A stretch of 64,000 nucleotides of DNA, taken from Xylogone sp. PMI_703. Its lineage: Eukaryota; Ascomycota; Leotiomycetes. Shown piece by piece: positions 11,565-23,171 of the stretch (position 1 is its first letter; each line of letters begins with the position of its first letter). The stretch covers positions 2,046,001 to 2,110,000 of the forward strand of contig JAJTUQ010000005.1 of NCBI GenBank assembly GCA_021399445.1, written 5' to 3'. The notes below the pieces were generated by a model that saw nothing but the letters and a program-made list of their open reading frames with translations, was not told the origin of the DNA and did no database searches. The translations under genes were made by a program, and so were the position numbers.

Positions 11565-14020
11565 TCATAGGTTCCCCGAGTTCCACCAGCCATCCTCAGT
11601 AGTAGCAAACTCTGGCAACCGTTGAGGAAATAGATTCTCTGCAAGGACAGCTAATTCGTCATTGGAAAATAAGAAAGACTGTGGTAGCGAGAGGTCGCTC
11701 TCACTTTCGAATACAGAAGAAACTTGGTTGGAGCCTGCTCGTCCTCCTTCTCCAACGGCATTCGATGAGCTGTTCTGGCGTGAAATCGCAGCTGGCGGTG
11801 TCGGTGTGGCGAAGTCTTGCCCGTCAACTCTAGATGGTCTCGGGAGCGAAGAAGTCTGAGCCATATCTGTAAAATAGCTGTTCCGATTTGGTTGGAAGGA
11901 AGTGTACAGCGACGGGACAAAGAGGTTCCCTGAACGAGAGAAAGTTTCAGTAGAGGTAGAGTACTCGAGGATTTCCCAGAATTGCCCGAGATCTATTAAG
12001 AGATTCCGCGTCGGCGTCTGAACGGGCTGACTGAGGGAGACTGTTTCTCCCAGTCGCTGAAGCTTATCGGCCTGCGAATTTCACAAAGATTACTTTCTGG
12101 TGTTTGTAAACCAGGATGGGAGGATTCTTACTATTCGATCTACATGGGGCCAGTTCTGCCCAATACTCCTGACAAATTTTAAACATTTCAAGAAGCTAGT
12201 TTTTTTCTCTTCCCGTATATTCTCATCATCATCCGTCAGGCTCCCTTGAAGACATATGGTCGCCACAACGGCCATGCAGTGAGCCAGAAATGGATCTGAT
12301 ACACTAAAGTTCTTTGCCTCAAGCATATCAAGAAAATGAATCATCCAGCTTGAATGGGAAGCAATCAAGTCATCTGTATGCTGTATGAAGATCTCTGGGA
12401 TAGCACACTTCAGGTTTCGAAGTCTAAGAGAGAGAAGTAGTGGATGGTTCAAAAGGCAGAGGTTGGTGTGGTATACAAATTGTGTGAAAAGCCATGGTCC
12501 CCAGTAACGTCTGTTGATATGTAGATCTTCTGGAGTTCTTTTGGAGAATTCAGCAGGTTTGAAGCGATGTATCCATGGCATTTTTGTTTCTGCGTCCATT
12601 ATTTGTGCCATGATGACCTGATATTCAGATTCAGGGGCCCAAGGGGGCAACCTGGAAGGCTTCCCTCGCCTTCTTGCATATGCTGTAATTTTTGACCACA
12701 CCACAGCCATGTCAATCGCGTAGAGTAGAATTCCTTCATCAGATGGTCCGGCTCGTGATGGGTGATCATCTGGAGTGGCTTCACCAACCTGGCTTGGCCG
12801 ACTAGGTGGACCGGTAGATTCGGGATATGAGGGGAAATTATCTTCTTCGGGAAATTCAAGGATGCAGAAGTTCGGCCCGTGAAGCTGTTTGAGGAGGTAT
12901 AAGCTCCAAAAGCAAAGACCACGCTCTGCTCGGTCAGCCTGGGGGAAAGAGATAGCAATCTCTGATGAGAGGCCTGCGGTATATGCTAGACTCATTGCCA
13001 GACTGCAATGGACACTAGCCCGACGTGTATTCCCACCTGAGAATATTAATAATCTATATAAAGACCTTGTTCAGTCTACTTGATATTATACTCACTTGAA
13101 AAGTCAACTAAGCTGAGTAAACAAAGTGTCTGTAAGGTGGCAAGCTCAACTTCTCCATCGGTCACACTCTTCATTACTATTCTACGAGCATCTTCAGCGT
13201 AGTTGTTAATATGTTGTATATCAGTATTTGCATCGAATCCTTCGATAAAGCGTAAAGCTAGAGCCAAGATCGATAACAGAACTTCAGGCTTTCGGTTCTT
13301 GAGTGACTGCAGGAGAGTGTTTGGGCTGAAGAGAGGGAGTGGTTGACAATCGCAATACAGTAGGTACTTTTTTGCAACTTCTTCAATGACCTCCCATGGG
13401 GGCAGTGTTCTTTCGATATTAGATGGTAATCCATGAAGAGGGATGCTCTTGTTGCAGAGTGAAGCTGTATCCGCAGATGCTTCAATTGCACTATCTCGTG
13501 GGATCGGAGAGTGTGATATTGGCCGTGGTGAAGTCCAGCTTCTTTCCTGGTTAGCCGCAACCTCGGCTAGCTTCGCCTCTACAGCCCTTAATCGGTCTTC
13601 CTAGAAGGGTGTAAGTAAATTTTTATAGTCCAAATCTTTACACAATAGAGAATTATGTACTAACCAGTCTCTGTGTGTTTCCGTTTCTCATTTCAGTATT
13701 AGACGAAGTAGCGCGTGTATCCAGGCTCCCAATGGATGATCTAGAAGTATGCTTTGGTGCATGTTGTCTTCGTTCATCATAGAAACACGGTTGTCTTAAT
13801 CGAGAACAGAGGGAACAGTTGGGTCTTTCGCCATCACATTTGGCTTTCTTGCGACTGGAATATTAATCTCAGTAAGTATTTGTTTTAAACCTCATAACGA
13901 GTAGGCCTCTCATGTATACCGGCAAGGTTCGCAAGCTTGACGAACTCGATCAGGTTTAGCACGTGGACGTTTCGCCGGCCGTTCGGACGATTCGGCCAGA
14001 GATTCCACGTCGGATGACAT
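11565..14020 (-). CDS. Zn2Cys6 fungal-specific transcription factor
   Basis: Five exons on the minus strand, 14020-13920, 13854-13665, 13600-13096, 13036-12132 and 12071-11565, encode 735 residues. The binuclear zinc cluster is split by the first intron and restored by splicing: cysteines at residues 30, 33, 40, 47, 50 and 57, spacing C-x2-C-x6-C-x6-C-x2-C-x6-C, with the basic RRKKAK between. A short linker (EDRLRAVEAKLAEV) looks like the coiled-coil dimerisation element. The middle region matches the fungal_trans layout (LLSILALALRFIEGF, ELATLQTLCLLSLVDFS, AMSLAYTAGLSSE). Exon 4 ends at ATA|GTAAGA, the only donor that keeps exon 5 open. The C-terminus is Ser/Thr/Pro-rich and acidic, a possible activation region. 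Its 3' end faces the IDO gene, making it a candidate regulator of that pair, but this is inferred from position only. Confidence 0.9.
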
Positions 14021-14415
14021 TTCTTGATATCGTCAGTTTCAACGGACGTCATAGGTACAGAGATAACACGGACTGTGTTGTCGGAGGCGGATATGGAAAT
14101 ATGAGAGACACGGATGAGAAAAGTTAATCAATCACGGATGTACGGAGTACGTGGCACCGGGGTTATGGTAGATCCGTCGGTAAGAATGCTTGCGTGACGT
14201 AATGTTCCTGCAGGTACATCCGTGGTTCATCATTTTCGCTTAACGGAGATAGTCGCATTTGATTGGCTAATGTCACTCTGTGCCTTCTGAAGTAACTGGA
14301 CATTGCTGCGTTGCGGTGAGTAAAAAAAGAAAATTTGGGTTTCCAGTTGTAGAAAAAGAAAAAAGCAAAAAAGAAGGGCGACTATCCAAGTTGTCTTGGA
14401 TGGTTCTGAAATGAA
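14021..14415. other. Intergenic region between the Zn2Cys6 gene and tRNA-Glu
   Basis: About 400 bases, probably the Zn2Cys6 promoter proximally and tRNA 3' flank distally. Beyond the A-rich (AAAAAGAAAAAAGCAAAAAA-type) stretch at about 14350-14375, which on the minus strand gives a T run downstream of the tRNA, nothing else is seen. Confidence 0.4.
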
Positions 14416-14509
14416 TTCCGAACCGGGGAGTCGAACCCCGCGCAACCGCGGACTGAGACCATCAAGTTAGCCTTGAGAGGCGGATATGTTACCGATACAC
14501 CAGTTCGGA
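14416..14509 (-). tRNA. tRNA-Glu (anticodon CTC) with intron
   Basis: On the minus strand, a 7-bp acceptor stem TCCGAAC/GTTCGGA with discriminator A encloses a D arm of the Glu type (TGGTGTATCGGTAACA), an anticodon arm CCGC-CTCTCA..-GCGG with anticodon CTC, and a T arm CGGGG-TTCGACT-CCCCG. The A box and B box (GGTTCGACTCC) fit RNA polymerase III promoters. The 94-base length exceeds a mature tRNA because about 23 bases lie between the anticodon loop and the 3' half of its stem, at the canonical position after base 37. I read this as a spliceosome-independent tRNA intron, which itself can fold as TCAAG/CTTGA. The lowest pair of the anticodon stem appears to be T-T. A long-variable-arm tRNA (Leu or Ser) is less likely given the Glu-like D arm. 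Confidence 0.82.
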
Positions 14510-14761
14510 TGTGGTTGGATGGCGGTTGCTAAAATAGCATTATACAACCTAGAGGCTAGTCCTCCACAATAATTTGCATAATGCGGCATATCAGTGTCGA
14601 TGATTTTATCACTGGAGGTGTATCAATCGACTTAAGAATTCTCATATACTATACGCACTCGAAATGTACCTGTGCATATTGGAATTCTATGATTAACTTG
14701 AGTGAATAGAATCATTCGGTCATTCCGACGATACCACTTTTGTTCGATATATAGTCCAGTA

Positions 14762-17700
14762 TTAACTCGCTAAATCACTCACTTCAGACTTTTCAGTGCC
14801 TAATATCGCAGCTACCAAGTCATCAGATACTTCACGTGCGTGTTCGATTGCTGTTCTTCCATATTTATTTTTAATCTCACCATTGGCACCTCGACGAACG
14901 AGTAACTTCACGGTATCTATATTATCCGCAAGATTAAATGTTAGCTCACCAATCCTTCCCAGCCCAACAGCTATTCCCAGGACTGTATTTCCTTCCCAAT
15001 CTTGCTTATTTACATCAGCTCCCTTGTTCAGAAAGTTTTCTATCAAGGTAGTGCGATACGGGATATCGTTAAATGCAAATGCAAAGGACCAAATTGAAAC
15101 CCTGTATTCACTAAGAAGAGTCTCGATTTCGACAAGACTGGGGGCGTCCATGGATAGACTCTTTATCATATCATCATCTTTGGAGTGAAGAGCCTGCAAG
15201 TATTTTGCAATCTTCCATTGTTCTTGCAGGGTTGGGGCATTGGTAACTTCCGGTGGCAGCTCTTTGGAGAGTGTCAATGAACGACACAGGTGATACAACT
15301 GTGAGGAGAGAGTGATGGCACTGAAGCGCTCGGTAGATATCTCGAAAGTTTCTCTGTGCTGAAAGACCATGTCTATTAGGGAAGAGTCTTCGTTCGCCAT
15401 GGTCACATAGATCAGTATCATTCCGAGGAGCGCTTTGCATGCGACCGGATCGAAAATCTGAAGCAATACACGGCGATTATAGTCGATCCCCTTGAATCCT
15501 GGGTTGAAGCAATATAGGGGCACTTTGGGGCTTGATTTCAATGCAGATCCATCGAGATCTTCTTCTATATTCGATTCTTTATCAGAATCTTCAGGTATAT
15601 ATGAATTTCCTGATACAAATTTCTCAACAGTTCCGAATATCTCTTGGAAGTTTGAAATTGCCTGGGAGCCTAATATCCATGTGTAAACCTCAATGGGGAA
15701 GCCTTGCTCACCAGTCCTTTCTATCAAGTAGTCCAAGGCTGTACTTATATTTGCGTCCAGAAGCAGGTAGTTTGCCCCTGCTTGAATAAAACTCTCGAGA
15801 AAATTTGGTATCTCAGTCATGACTGTCAAATGCGCCGGGGATAGTCCTAGCTCCCCTGGGCTGTCTAAAAGAGTTCCGTTCAAAGACAAGCGCTCAATCA
15901 TAGAAATAAAATCCATGTCTTTATATCGACGCATTTCCAGTTTGCGTCCACAGCTCGCCAGAGAATGCAACGGTAGCCAAGCCTCTCTACTTCTTATATC
16001 GATACAACATCCATGATCTAATAGTCTTTTGGCTGTATGAAAGTTGCCATTGAATAACGCCAAGTGCAACGCTGTAAAGCCGTTCCTGTCCTGGACATCG
16101 AGCTCAGACCCATTTTCGAGAATCCAATCAATAAACTCCATTCCACCACCTAGTTCCTCAAAAGATGGGTTTCCAGCGATAGTAATAAGAGCAGTCGAAC
16201 CTTCTATGTCACATTCTAATAGTGCTCCTGGATAGAATAGACTATTCCACAGATCTATGTGCAAGGTTAATGTAGCAATAGCCTCAAATAGTGGAGTGCG
16301 TTGTGCTTTATTTTGTATAGTCCTGTCAACACCATTCTCTAGTAGCAACTGGACGATGCTTCCATGTCCATGAAGGACAGCAAGGTGTAGTGGTGTATTA
16401 GAGTCGCAATCAAGTGCATTTGATCTTACTCCCTTCTTCAGGAGCATCGCAGCTATATCTTGCAATCCAGACTTGCACACCATATGCAGTAACGTAGCTC
16501 CACCATAATCTGAGTTGGCAGTTTCTAGTGTGTTGAGCGTGCTGCCGTATTCAATGAGTAAATTTGCCACAGCTGCATGTCCGTTGCAACAGGCCAGTTC
16601 TAGCGCGCTCCAACTACCGGGAGGGAGGAAGTTTGGATCAGCGCCTTCATCAAGGAGGACCTGGACACATTCTGCATAACCATGGTAACTTGCAGTTTGC
16701 AAAAGAGTAAGATCTCGCTGCGCCCGAAAGAGTGATCCGACGACAAATTCGTTGACATCTGCACTGCCCATCTTAATAAGCTCTTTCACGGTTTTTGCTA
16801 GGCCGAGTTTAGTTGCATAGAATGCCGGTGAGCCTGAATCAAAACACCTTTGATTTTGCTTGGGTACCAATCCTAAGCGACGGGATATGTTGCTCGTGAT
16901 ATTCCCTTCTTCCTGGTTATCTTGCAGTTGTCTCCAGAAATCATATTTGATCCCCGAGGATAAGAAATCACAGGCCAATTGCCTCTCAGCTTGAGATTCT
17001 CCACAGTCTCGTAGATGCTGATCCCAGTATCGTGCACAGTAGTTTATCAACTGTTCACGAATATGACTAGCTTCTTCATCCTTGCGAGGATAAGCCTTTT
17101 CGCTCAAGATAGTTATGCAGCTTCTGGCGAGTTCGGCATGAGCTAGTGCTTTTTCTAATTGATAACCAATAGCGGAGAATTCCTGTGAGGGGTCTGACAC
17201 TAAATATTCGAATACGGAAAAGTGAGCGATTCGTAGAACTGGATCCAGAGATTCGCGAGTCTCCTCTAATTCAGAAGCACTTTCCAAATGTGACTCGTCT
17301 GTGTCAACGCTAACAAGTGCTGGGCAAACACTCAGAATTTCCCACACATCAACGTAGCAGCGATCTTCATTATATATGTCATCGCTGTCTGTTCTTACAG
17401 CTAGGATGCCGTTTATTGAGCTTAAAGGCATTGGCTGCTTGGCGAAACAGAGCCAGGTTAAGATCCTTTTCACATCGTCTACTGCGTTTTTCTCAATACG
17501 TTGGAATATTTGGAAGTAAGTTTCCCGTAGAGACCCCGGGAGCGACCTTAAGGCCTCTTCCAGTTGGATCCGGCTTCGACAGCGCTTGAGAGACGCAAAC
17601 TGACATTCTACCCACCGGAACCTGACCACAAGTCAGTGCTCTCGAATTTGCTGATAGGTTTTTCTGATAACAATGAAGGAATGATATGAAAAAATTGCAT

Positions 17701-19027
17701 ATAGGTTTAGTTTCAAAATGACAAAGGGTTAAACTTACATTCCATTAGCTCTCATTGACAAGCTTCTTTCAATCTCATCAAAATCTTTAGCCCATTTTTT
17801 CAGCGCTCGCTGGGAATGTAAACTCTCTTGTACATATTTTGCAATGTCCTTATCCACTTCCTGGCTGGGAATGAGGAGTTCCTTTGCGTCTAGCTCTTCT
17901 AGCTCGACTCGGATATCAGGTTCATCTCGGCTCGTGACTAGGACATGAAGATGTTTGATGGACCATTTTCGAATCTGAGCCAGCACATCGAGCACAGAAT
18001 CTCTTAACCGGCCGGGGGGACTTTCATCCAATGCGTCAATAATAATATGCACTTCGGCGAAAGATTCAATGATGCGGCGGAGGGTGATGAGAAGTGCCAT
18101 GGTCGGTGCTTCACTAGTGCCACTGCCATAGCGTTGATGTAGATCCACCAGTTCGAGGTGCTGATCATCGAGCTGAACGGAAAGCTGTAACAGTAAGGAA
18201 CGCAGTAGACCGCCAGAATCTTGTTTGACGGAGTCATTGAAATCAAAATAGTAGAATGCAATGCCACGAGTACGGTCCGATCTACGAAGCCGGAAAATAT
18301 GTTGAATAATGATAGAGCTCAGGATCGTTTTGCCGCAACCCATAGTGCCGTACATCCATAGAACAGACGACTCACTACAAAGCCATTGAAGGAATGTGTA
18401 GTTGTGAATTAGCCAGAGCCCCGTTTTTGGATGACGTTTTTCACAAGCGTTGTTGTGATTTTGTGTTGGATCAGGTGCCTTCAGCCATTTCAAGATTTGA
18501 TTTAACACTTGGCTATTTTTGACAGTAGCCAGGATATCGGCTGCGTCTTCTAGATCATCTTTAACGTCGTTTGCTACGTTTAATTGCAAAGCGGCTAAGG
18601 CAAATAAAATATTGCCTCGGACATCGTCGACACTTTCACGAAGCCGTAACAGTGTACCTTCACGAAATGGATAGGCGATTTTCCGAAACTTCTGTTTTGT
18701 TAAAGAGACTAAGTCATCTCGTTGCTTTTCATCAGAGAACTTGTCATTCTCGTTTTTCAGCGTAAGTAGCTCTCCCCTGCAAGATTCTATCAAGTCTGAG
18801 ACCTGTTTGACTATTGGCTCATCCGCAGAACTGAAGGTTCGTCCGGTCAATGCTGTTTCAATATTTTGTAGGCTACTACGTAGACTCTCAAGCGAGCGAG
18901 TAGTCTTGATGACATTCTCACTGCGGTCTGTGTAGGCTTGGTAATAGCTGGTTAGGCCCTGACAAACCTGGATGCCGAGCGATAACAGGCCCGCAGCGCT
19001 TGCAGTGATAGAGAGAGGATCGCCCAT
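14762..19027 (-). CDS. NLR-like STAND protein: HeLo-like N-domain, NACHT, ankyrin repeats
   Basis: Two exons on the minus strand, 19027-17739 and 17621-14762, encode 1382 residues. The N-terminal 170 residues (MGDPLSITASAAGLLSLGIQ onwards) resemble the helical N-terminal domain of fungal STAND proteins. The NACHT domain follows, with Walker A GTMGCGKT at about 227-234, Walker B IIIDALDE at about 328-335 and sensor LVTSRDEP near 364. The intron falls in the conserved RANGM|FRWVECQ junction, which supports the splice. Ankyrin repeats occupy roughly 690-1000 (for example NTPLHLAVLHGHGSIVQLL, FTALHLALFNGNFHTAKRLL) and recur at the C-terminus. Fungal proteins of this design act as intracellular sensors in heterokaryon incompatibility and related regulated cell death. 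The ligand is not predictable. It sits beside a HET-domain gene. The protein looks intact. Confidence 0.92.
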
Positions 19028-20873
19028 TGTATCCGCCAGATGCAAGACGGAGTTTCTTAGATAGTGGTTGATAGCCGTATATAGATCACAAAAATGGCGA
19101 GGCAACTGGGGTACTGGAACTGAACTGAGAAGGGGAATAGCACCAACGTTTCCTGTCGCATAGTTCTCAGTGATTATCTCGATTAACAGTTGGAAAGTCT
19201 ACATTTCTTTCTGGAATCCCAACCCTAAATCATTATCATCTAACGCAGTCCTGGTCCTAAACCTTTCGACGGCCGAGATCCCGGCGGGTGGTCACCAAAC
19301 CTTACACGTGAGCTAGCCTAGACGCTGCCGTTAACAGTCGGAGAAATGCCATGCTGTATCGAAAGAGCGAAGGATGATTCAGGCTATGAGGCTCTCAGTG
19401 AGCGCGAAATGGAACAGGTGACTCAGGCGACGACATTACTGTCGTTGGAAGTAGCAGAGCCTCTGCGATGCTCAGCCCCACCCGTGGCTTGAGTAGTACG
19501 TGAAGGGTTCGGTCTCCAGCGAGTGAGAACCAGCTGCCAAGGAGCACATGCAACAGACATCGAAGATCATCTGAGAATGAATAAAAGCAAGATTTCATGA
19601 GCTTATGCTTATGAAGAGTATGACGACTTGATGCTGGAAAAGTTAATGGAGAGCGCGCACTTGGATGCTGACTTAATCTACGTTTTCAACGAGACCTTGT
19701 AACAGGATAAGCTCCAGACCTGTGATAAATTTCACAATTTCAAGCACCTAGCGTTTATAGGCTATTCCTCAGTAAAAGCTAACCTTAAGAGCTTACCAAT
19801 CTCCTCCATCTGCTTATTGTTCATTCATTCATTTTCGTGCAGGTCTCCATTATAGGATATAGAAAGCTTAATTGCTAACGTATCCCTTCCCTCTCATGGA
19901 TTAGATTTGCTGACATCAAAGAGTATTTTCAGGTAAATAGCTTATCTCGTTGCAACTAGGCGTTCAGTTCATTTCATCGCTGCTTATCTCGACGGGATCC
20001 ATGGTGTCAAATATAGACACCCTTTGATTCTTTTGAGATAATACCGATAGATGCTGAAGACTACTGAGAAATTGCTAATTCAGGTCAAAACCCATGGAAA
20101 TTTAACATGTCCAATAGCCAGGAATTGGAATTGGAGGATCTAAGGGTCAAGAACAATCGCAACTTCTTGCCCCCCGCACTAATTAGGCTCGGGCCTTGCC
20201 GCGGTGGGTAACCTCTGGGAAGTTTCCATATTGAAGTGGTTTCATACACCCTAAGGTGCGAAAGATATGTCTTTAGATAATCATCTCCATGGTTGCGAAT
20301 TAACACTTATTCACTCAAGCTTATAAAAGTCATCAGACTCAGTTCCATAATCTGCGATTCAAGCCTCTTTTGCGGCTGTCACCCCCCTTAGCAAGGCCTT
20401 TACTATTCTAAGCATATGGTGTTCTTCACCCCACCTGCAGATGACCCCTCCTGAGCAGATCTGCAACAAATAGTCTGGATACCCAGGAATAATGTGTGAT
20501 AAACCCCTGCCTGCGGCGCCGTGTGTTGCTGCAGCCAGTTAAGCCTTTCACAGAAATGAAGGTTCAGGCGGAGGGAGGCCAGCTCTGATTTGTCGGCACG
20601 CAAATTGCGCCCCCGGCCATACCCGCCGTAGAAGGGATGGGCGAGCTCCAAAACAATGAATTGTAAGCCACAATGCTACCTAATCAGGCTTGATCTCCTC
20701 CATGCCACATCTAGTCCAGCTCGCGAAAGCCGGGGGCTTGGTCTGGTGTCCGGTGTCAGGTTCCTGGTGGCTGGAATCATGTTCTGAGCCTCGTCTCTCC
20801 CGCGTTCTCATAATGGCTTTATTGGGCTCCATCTCCAGACTGGTCGGGCCATGTGGATCGAAGTTGCGTTGAA
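19028..20873. other. Divergent intergenic region between the NLR and HET genes
   Basis: About 1.85 kb separating two divergent incompatibility-type genes, so both promoters lie here. A + strand ATG at 19346 opens a frame of about 46 codons (MPCCIERAKDDSGYEALSER...) with no recognisable homology; I do not call it a gene. The rest has no identifiable element. Confidence 0.4.
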
Positions 20874-23171
20874 ATGGAGGCCTCAAGCAGCAATGTCAAC
20901 CACATGGCAAACGGCGAGCCCAGGTCCTTTGCGCCGAGGATTCTTCCGTCGCAAAGCAGTTCTCGACACCAGGCTCTCGACAGTGGCAGCCGACTCAAGA
21001 GGGTAGCGGATAATATCATCACCAATCTTACCAGGAAAGGAACTTACGAGTATGACCCCATTGACTGTAACAACGATATTCGCATTCTACGGATCCACCA
21101 TGGACCTCGCGGCTCAGAATTGAAGTGCATGCTGTTCCCCAGCGCCCTGACCAGCAAGTCAACACATGCAAGACACCCTTACTGGGCGCTTTCATACTGG
21201 TGGGGAGAGCCCAACGAAGTGCCTAAGAACAAGATCAGGATTTTCAAGGATACTGGTGCTCGAGATGGCAAGCAAGTCTTGACGCCATTGCACAAATCAG
21301 ACACGTTTTACATTCGTGATAACCTCAAAGCGGCATTGGAAAGGTTTCGAGATCCCGAAGAAGATGTCAATGTTTGGGTTGACGCCATTTGCATTAACCA
21401 AAATGACAAGACTGAAAAAAATGCGCAGGTATCTAGAATGCACGAGGTATACATGCAGGCCAGGAACGTATGTATCTGGTTGGGAGAAGGCAGAGACGAG
21501 ACAGAAGAGACGTTTCGATTCTTGCAAAAAATATTAGACCTCCATCAACTGGATGGCTTGATATCGGATCCAAAGTCCAATTCGCCAAAATGGGCTTTGG
21601 TGGTTGGATTGATGGCGAATCGCTGGTTCAGTCGGCGGTGGGTGATTCAGGAGTTGGCTCTCTCCCAGCAGGCTACGGTGCGGTGGGGGAAGATGGAACT
21701 CGAATGGATACATTTCGCCGATGCAATTGCGTTGTTCATGACCAAATATGAAGAGATCAAACGGACGAGCCTTGATCCAGCAAATTATCATAAAGACCTG
21801 GATGCTCGTGCACTAGGAGCTAACACGATCATACATGCCACCGTGAACTTATTCCGAAAGTCTCCCGATGGACGAGTGGAACAACGTCTCCTGCCATTGG
21901 AGATCTTGGTATCCTCACTGCTGCTTGCATTTGAAGCTGGTGAACCACGGGATACGATTTTCGCAGTGCTCACCTTAGCTAAGGATAGTTCTTTTGGCAC
22001 TGCCGGGCTGGAAGAAGACCCTCGAATAGCGCCTGACTACAAAAAGCCCCTTTTAGACGTCTACACGGATTTCATGGATTTTTGTATAGAGAAGTCCAGG
22101 TCGCTAGACATCCTCTGTCGGTACTGGGCGCCGCTTCCAAAACCAGAAGAGGCTGGCGGTAAGAGGTCTCCTCAGGATAGAGAAGAAAGTATGCCCTCTT
22201 GGATTCCTTTCATCACGAAGTCTGCCTTCGGAGAGCCGCATGCCGTGCGGGGCGGAAGAAGGAATGGCGACAGCCTCGTTGGTGGCCCAGAACGTAAGGG
22301 CCAGCAGACGTACAATGCATGCGGAGGCGTCCGCTCATGGCATCGATTTGGCACCAATGAGCCGTCAAAAGCCGCGCAGAATCCCCTGGGAACAATACGA
22401 CGTGCAACATTTCAGGTACTGCCAAATAAGCAGGATGGCTCTTCTAAAACTGGCAGGAAAGGGAAGCAAAAGACACCTACTGGGCTTGATGGTAGGAGGT
22501 CTGTTCCCTCCAGGCCTTTTATAAGGTATACAGGGAAGTATGATGGCAGTCTGTTTGTAAGAGGATTTTGCATCGGAACGATAGATGTTGTTTCTGAGCG
22601 CGTCAGTGGGAATGGTGTGATACCTGAAGATGCCTTCAGCCTTGCGGGCTGGAAGCCAGACGGACCCATCGACCAAGAGGTCCCTGATCAGCTATGGCGC
22701 ACTCTCGTAGCTGACCGAGGCCCCAACGGCACCAGCGCGCCTAGTTGGTACCGGCGCGCCTGCTGGGAATGTCTACAGCGCACGGATAACCTCGGAGATC
22801 TTGACCTCGACGACTTGAAGAAAGACGATTCCACGCCCAGCACGATGGTTACCTACTTGGAGAGGGTGCACCGAATGGTATGGAAGAGGAGATTCTTCAC
22901 AGCCAGGTCATACAATCCAAAAAAGAATCTGAGCACGAAATACTTCGGATTGGGCTCTCCCAACGTTAAGGTGGACGACAAGGTCTGCATCTTTTTCGGG
23001 TGCAGCGTGCCAGTTGTCGTGCGGAGAATCGATCTTCAAGGCCAAAGTCCATTCTTCCAGTTTATTGGTGAGTGCTATGTACACGGCATGATGGATGGCG
23101 AGGCGGTGGCGGACAAGTTGCCAAATTATCCATACACTGACAGGAGGTACAATACATTTGAGTTAAGATGA
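20874..23171 (+). CDS. HET-domain (heterokaryon incompatibility) protein
   Basis: Single-exon gene for 765 residues. The HET domain lies at about residues 65-230, with its three conserved blocks visible: YWALSYWWG at 103-111, the NLKAAL / VWVDAICINQND block at about 150-178, and the R-x-x-V-C-I-W-L-G block at about 197-204. Family members trigger death of fused cells in vegetative incompatibility and share a fold with TIR domains. The C-terminal part is typical of large HET proteins, with a GDKV-like segment (KVDDKVCIFFGCSVP) and a closing VHGMMDGEA motif. I chose the first in-frame ATG, at 20874; the longer frame begins at a GTG. It is next to a NACHT-ankyrin gene, a common association at allorecognition loci. 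No truncation is evident. Confidence 0.92.
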   Translation: MEASSSNVNHMANGEPRSFAPRILPSQSSSRHQALDSGSRLKRVADNIITNLTRKGTYEYDPIDCNNDIRILRIHHGPRGSELKCMLFPSALTSKSTHARHPYWALSYWWGEPNEVPKNKIRIFKDTGARDGKQVLTPLHKSDTFYIRDNLKAALERFRDPEEDVNVWVDAICINQNDKTEKNAQVSRMHEVYMQARNVCIWLGEGRDETEETFRFLQKILDLHQLDGLISDPKSNSPKWALVVGLMANRWFSRRWVIQELALSQQATVRWGKMELEWIHFADAIALFMTKYEEIKRTSLDPANYHKDLDARALGANTIIHATVNLFRKSPDGRVEQRLLPLEILVSSLLLAFEAGEPRDTIFAVLTLAKDSSFGTAGLEEDPRIAPDYKKPLLDVYTDFMDFCIEKSRSLDILCRYWAPLPKPEEAGGKRSPQDREESMPSWIPFITKSAFGEPHAVRGGRRNGDSLVGGPERKGQQTYNACGGVRSWHRFGTNEPSKAAQNPLGTIRRATFQVLPNKQDGSSKTGRKGKQKTPTGLDGRRSVPSRPFIRYTGKYDGSLFVRGFCIGTIDVVSERVSGNGVIPEDAFSLAGWKPDGPIDQEVPDQLWRTLVADRGPNGTSAPSWYRRACWECLQRTDNLGDLDLDDLKKDDSTPSTMVTYLERVHRMVWKRRFFTARSYNPKKNLSTKYFGLGSPNVKVDDKVCIFFGCSVPVVVRRIDLQGQSPFFQFIGECYVHGMMDGEAVADKLPNYPYTDRRYNTFELR

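Noticed and set aside
19346..19490. Short + strand frame MPCCIERAKDDSGYEALSER
   Set aside because: Only about 46 codons, no recognised family and no clear splicing continuation.
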